DNA from: Flavobacteriales bacterium UBA2426
GTDB lineage: Bacteria > Bacteroidota > Bacteroidia > Flavobacteriales_F > PHOS-HE28
Direction of reading: 5' to 3'
Length of the DNA stretch: 14,312 bases
NCBI GenBank assembly: GCA_002342985.1
Contig: DDRC01000014.1
Span: 14,322 to 28,633 of the forward strand
The notes beneath the pieces are model-generated. The model was not told the DNA's origin, did not search any database, and was given only the letters and a program-made list of their open reading frames with translations. A program made the position numbers and the translations under genes. Positions 13,701 through 14,312 of the stretch are shown one piece after another (positions within the stretch are counted from its first letter, which is position 1; the number at the start of each line of letters is the position of its first letter).

Positions 13701-14312
13701 CTCCTCTGCGACGACCTACGACAGCTGGGAGTGGCAGGTCTCCTGCATCGGCTGCGCGGCGCCGGGCGTGGCCTACAACCTGGTGAGCGATTGCCTGCAC
13801 CGCACCTACAAGACGGAGGTGATCATCACCACACCGCCGAGCGCCGAGGGCATGACCATCGCCAACACCATCACCAGCGAGACCCTCAGCGTGACGGGCA
13901 CGGGCATCTACGAATTCGGTCCGTACGGAACCGACAGCTTGGCCATCTTCGGCATCACCGACCTCAGCGAGCCCGGCTGCACCTGGCTCAGCGACTCGCT
14001 CACCTTCCCGAGCGACAGCTGCGTGATCGTCTCCTGCGGATTCGACAATTACGAATACTGCTACGAGAATGATGAGGACCGCTGGTACACCTACCGCTCG
14101 CAGCTCCCCGTGCCCACCACCATCGCCTTCATCCAAGGGCAGATGCAGGCCGGTGACCGCATCGTGGTGTACAACGGGTTCGATGAGAGCGCGACAGTGA
14201 TCTACCAGGGCAACAATGCCGGCAACCTGGCTGGCTTCGCGGTGAACTCGCAGAACCCGAGCAATGCCATCACGCTCAGGATCCAGTCCAATGCCGCCGG
14301 CTCCTGCGACGA
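10762..14312 (+). CDS. Large secreted CUB/Ig-like modular repeat protein, 3' end cut by the window
   Basis: The frame is open for 1183 codons to the window edge with no stop. A signal peptide covers 1-25 (ALA-Q). An N-terminal domain (about 28-138) has the pattern STCSFEEEYSQVTGI...YITVRQGTFDG...HWNVDDAC, which recurs at the start of secreted Bacteroidota proteins. Then Ig-like modules (A) alternate with CUB-like modules (B). A modules start with a Cys after V-x-D (Cys151, 359, 585, 791, 1011) and share an IGPF-like strand. B modules start at Cys234, 443, 669, 870 and 1092 with CGxP...YCY. Several carry the CUB hallmark LxIYDGTD and end WxWxVxCxxC. The many paired Cys suggest disulfides outside the cell. 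Such proteins usually carry a C-terminal type IX secretion signal; that end is not visible. A surface adhesin or matrix role is inference. Composition matches the neighbours. Confidence 0.9.
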   Translation, partial: MSRLGRLNRALMAAAFLLPGLPALAQGDCQNDFQYPTAAVTPDAGGAITTISTCSFEEEYSQVTGIQTGATYRFRLSSQGYITVRQGTFDGPVVAQGFAVVDVLAADAGDLFPHWNVDDACSTMSDCVETSVQFFGDCAPVLGTATLVEDCDQQLFYVDVDVLSLGDGTSATITYDVFGTVNSVSGVGLGVTQIGPFFFGEEVLVLLEHETNSACSQDLGLIRESGACPVFIFCGQPAQAFSYCYGNGETKVWNYSSLGGTGSLVLDFISGDIEASFNDQLVIYDGTDDSGPILFEHTGQGNTDLSSVFVASTTGSIHMRLTSSDFGSCADGSQTSWDWQVQCLNCQLPQASMVNVDDCLNNQFTVPVDVQSTGDGSTVTIAYAVNGGLPVFLTGVGTGITELGPFTINDVVSVFVQHESDPACNIELGTVTDGGDCPNLIVCGAQPLEETYCYVANDFRSWSYQSVGSGTLRLTFNRGTIESNTFDDLRIYDGTDATGTLVFEHTNATSYNLGPVGSAVNNALTTYYAVQVYSATGTLYMEMSSDGSVQCGDPFPTETYDSWEWEVVCLDCTIPAGTVTIVDDCANNQFSLDVDITSTGDAATATIEYTVNGGPVQTQTGAGIGITTIGPFAFDDIVNVTIAHESNSLCNIPKGDFSDTGTCPELITCGTPIEVSYCYANNNDVRWYYQGTGTFPLGIFFDQGAVFAGDLVQVYDGGDITAPLIYSGNNGGDVTGLFFFTTNPEHRMTVRILANGFTDCATSASQVPVQWTVDCLDCVPPTATFSIVQDCEQFQYFVDVNVTDLGSDPEVEITNTAGVASTSITATGTYQIGPFVSGTQVELTLVNDANNLCNIYSGTLVNPLCPTILCGGTPLVETYCYDNLEDRAWAWEAPTPGATLNLQFTRGTIESNTWDDLTIYDGPDASGPILFSHSNASTYNLGAAGSAVNSAASPYYAVNVTSTTGNIYMVLTTDGSVSCVSSATTYDSWEWQVSCIGCAAPGVAYNLVSDCLHRTYKTEVIITTPPSAEGMTIANTITSETLSVTGTGIYEFGPYGTDSLAIFGITDLSEPGCTWLSDSLTFPSDSCVIVSCGFDNYEYCYENDEDRWYTYRSQLPVPTTIAFIQGQMQAGDRIVVYNGFDESATVIYQGNNAGNLAGFAVNSQNPSNAITLRIQSNAAGSCD
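12193..12215 (+). repeat. 23-base exact direct repeat, copy 1 (module B2)
   Basis: This 23-base stretch encodes most of RGTIESNT in module B2 and is identical, base for base, to 13477-13499 in module B4. It flags a duplication recent enough, or corrected often enough, to keep DNA identity. Confidence 0.85.
13477..13499 (+). repeat. 23-base exact direct repeat, copy 2 (module B4)
   Basis: Identical to 12193-12215, lying 1284 bases further on, in the same position of module B4. Confidence 0.85.

Larger units (their letters stand above)
11179..14312 (+). repeat. Alternating Ig-like/CUB-like repeat array within the secreted protein gene
   Basis: Five A-B units are visible, the last incomplete. 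B-module starts are spaced 209, 226, 201 and 222 residues apart. B2 and B4 resemble each other most (RGTIESNT, IYDGxDxxG, SWEWxVxC). B3 and B5 form a second type (AGDxVxVYxG, IYxGNN, NPxxxxTxRI). The same type therefore returns every 423-427 residues, about 1.28 kb. B1 is closer to B2/B4. Confidence 0.8.

Noticed and set aside
11998..14136. Minus-strand open frames of 231 and 261 codons, rich in Gly, Ala, Val and His
   Set aside because: Both mirror the CUB-repeat gene, which is continuous on the plus strand with a signal peptide and repeats. Their apparent likeness to each other comes from the repeat modules.
11179..14312. Repeat array read as a CRISPR or satellite
   Set aside because: The repeats are protein modules of 200 or more residues in one open frame, with no short identical repeats and unique spacers.

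Overview
The window looks like chromosomal DNA of a GC-rich member of the Bacteroidota, most likely Flavobacteriales-like. The ribosomal protein L34 is of Bacteroidota type. BirA appears to be a short, HTH-less enzyme, and the sensor kinase is a TPR/HisKA_2 type. The last gene encodes a large secreted CUB-like repeat protein. Several genes are preceded by the Bacteroidota -7 element TAnnTTTG or a one-base variant, despite the high GC content. I see no mobile element, CRISPR array, phage gene, tRNA or rRNA. No intergenic stretch exceeds 300 bases; the longest is 1830-2115.

Layout. 1-696 (+) is the 3' part of a biotin-protein ligase. 759-917 (+) is rpmH, with a near-perfect promoter, followed by a bidirectional terminator-like hairpin shared with a convergent alpha/beta hydrolase (987-1829, -). 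After a 286-base intergenic stretch with a GC-rich inverted repeat comes a DEDDh exonuclease (2116-2676, -). It is divergent from a small operon-like set: a PlsC-like acyltransferase (2824-3372, +) and a secreted thioredoxin-like protein without CXXC (3401-3928, +). A cyclophilin lipoprotein (3974-4636, +) follows with its own -7 box. It converges on a DEAD-box helicase (4633-5865, -); the two stop codons overlap, and the terminator of the first lies inside the Arg/Gly tail of the second. Upstream of the helicase on the same strand is a TPR sensor histidine kinase (5937-7841, -).

Divergent from the kinase is a translationally coupled pair, cutC (7903-8640, +) and a GH2 beta-mannosidase (8637-10610, +). 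This suggests a small glycan-degradation unit. After a double hairpin, a very large secreted protein begins at 10762 and runs open for 1183 codons off the right edge. It consists of a signal peptide, an N-terminal domain, and alternating Ig-like and CUB-like modules.

Most of the window is housekeeping. The parts worth a second look are the modular repeat protein with its two-type higher-order repeat, the cutC/mannosidase coupling, the terminator embedded in a coding tail, and the preserved Bacteroidota promoters, two of which predict leaderless transcripts. I found no convincing wholly new system.
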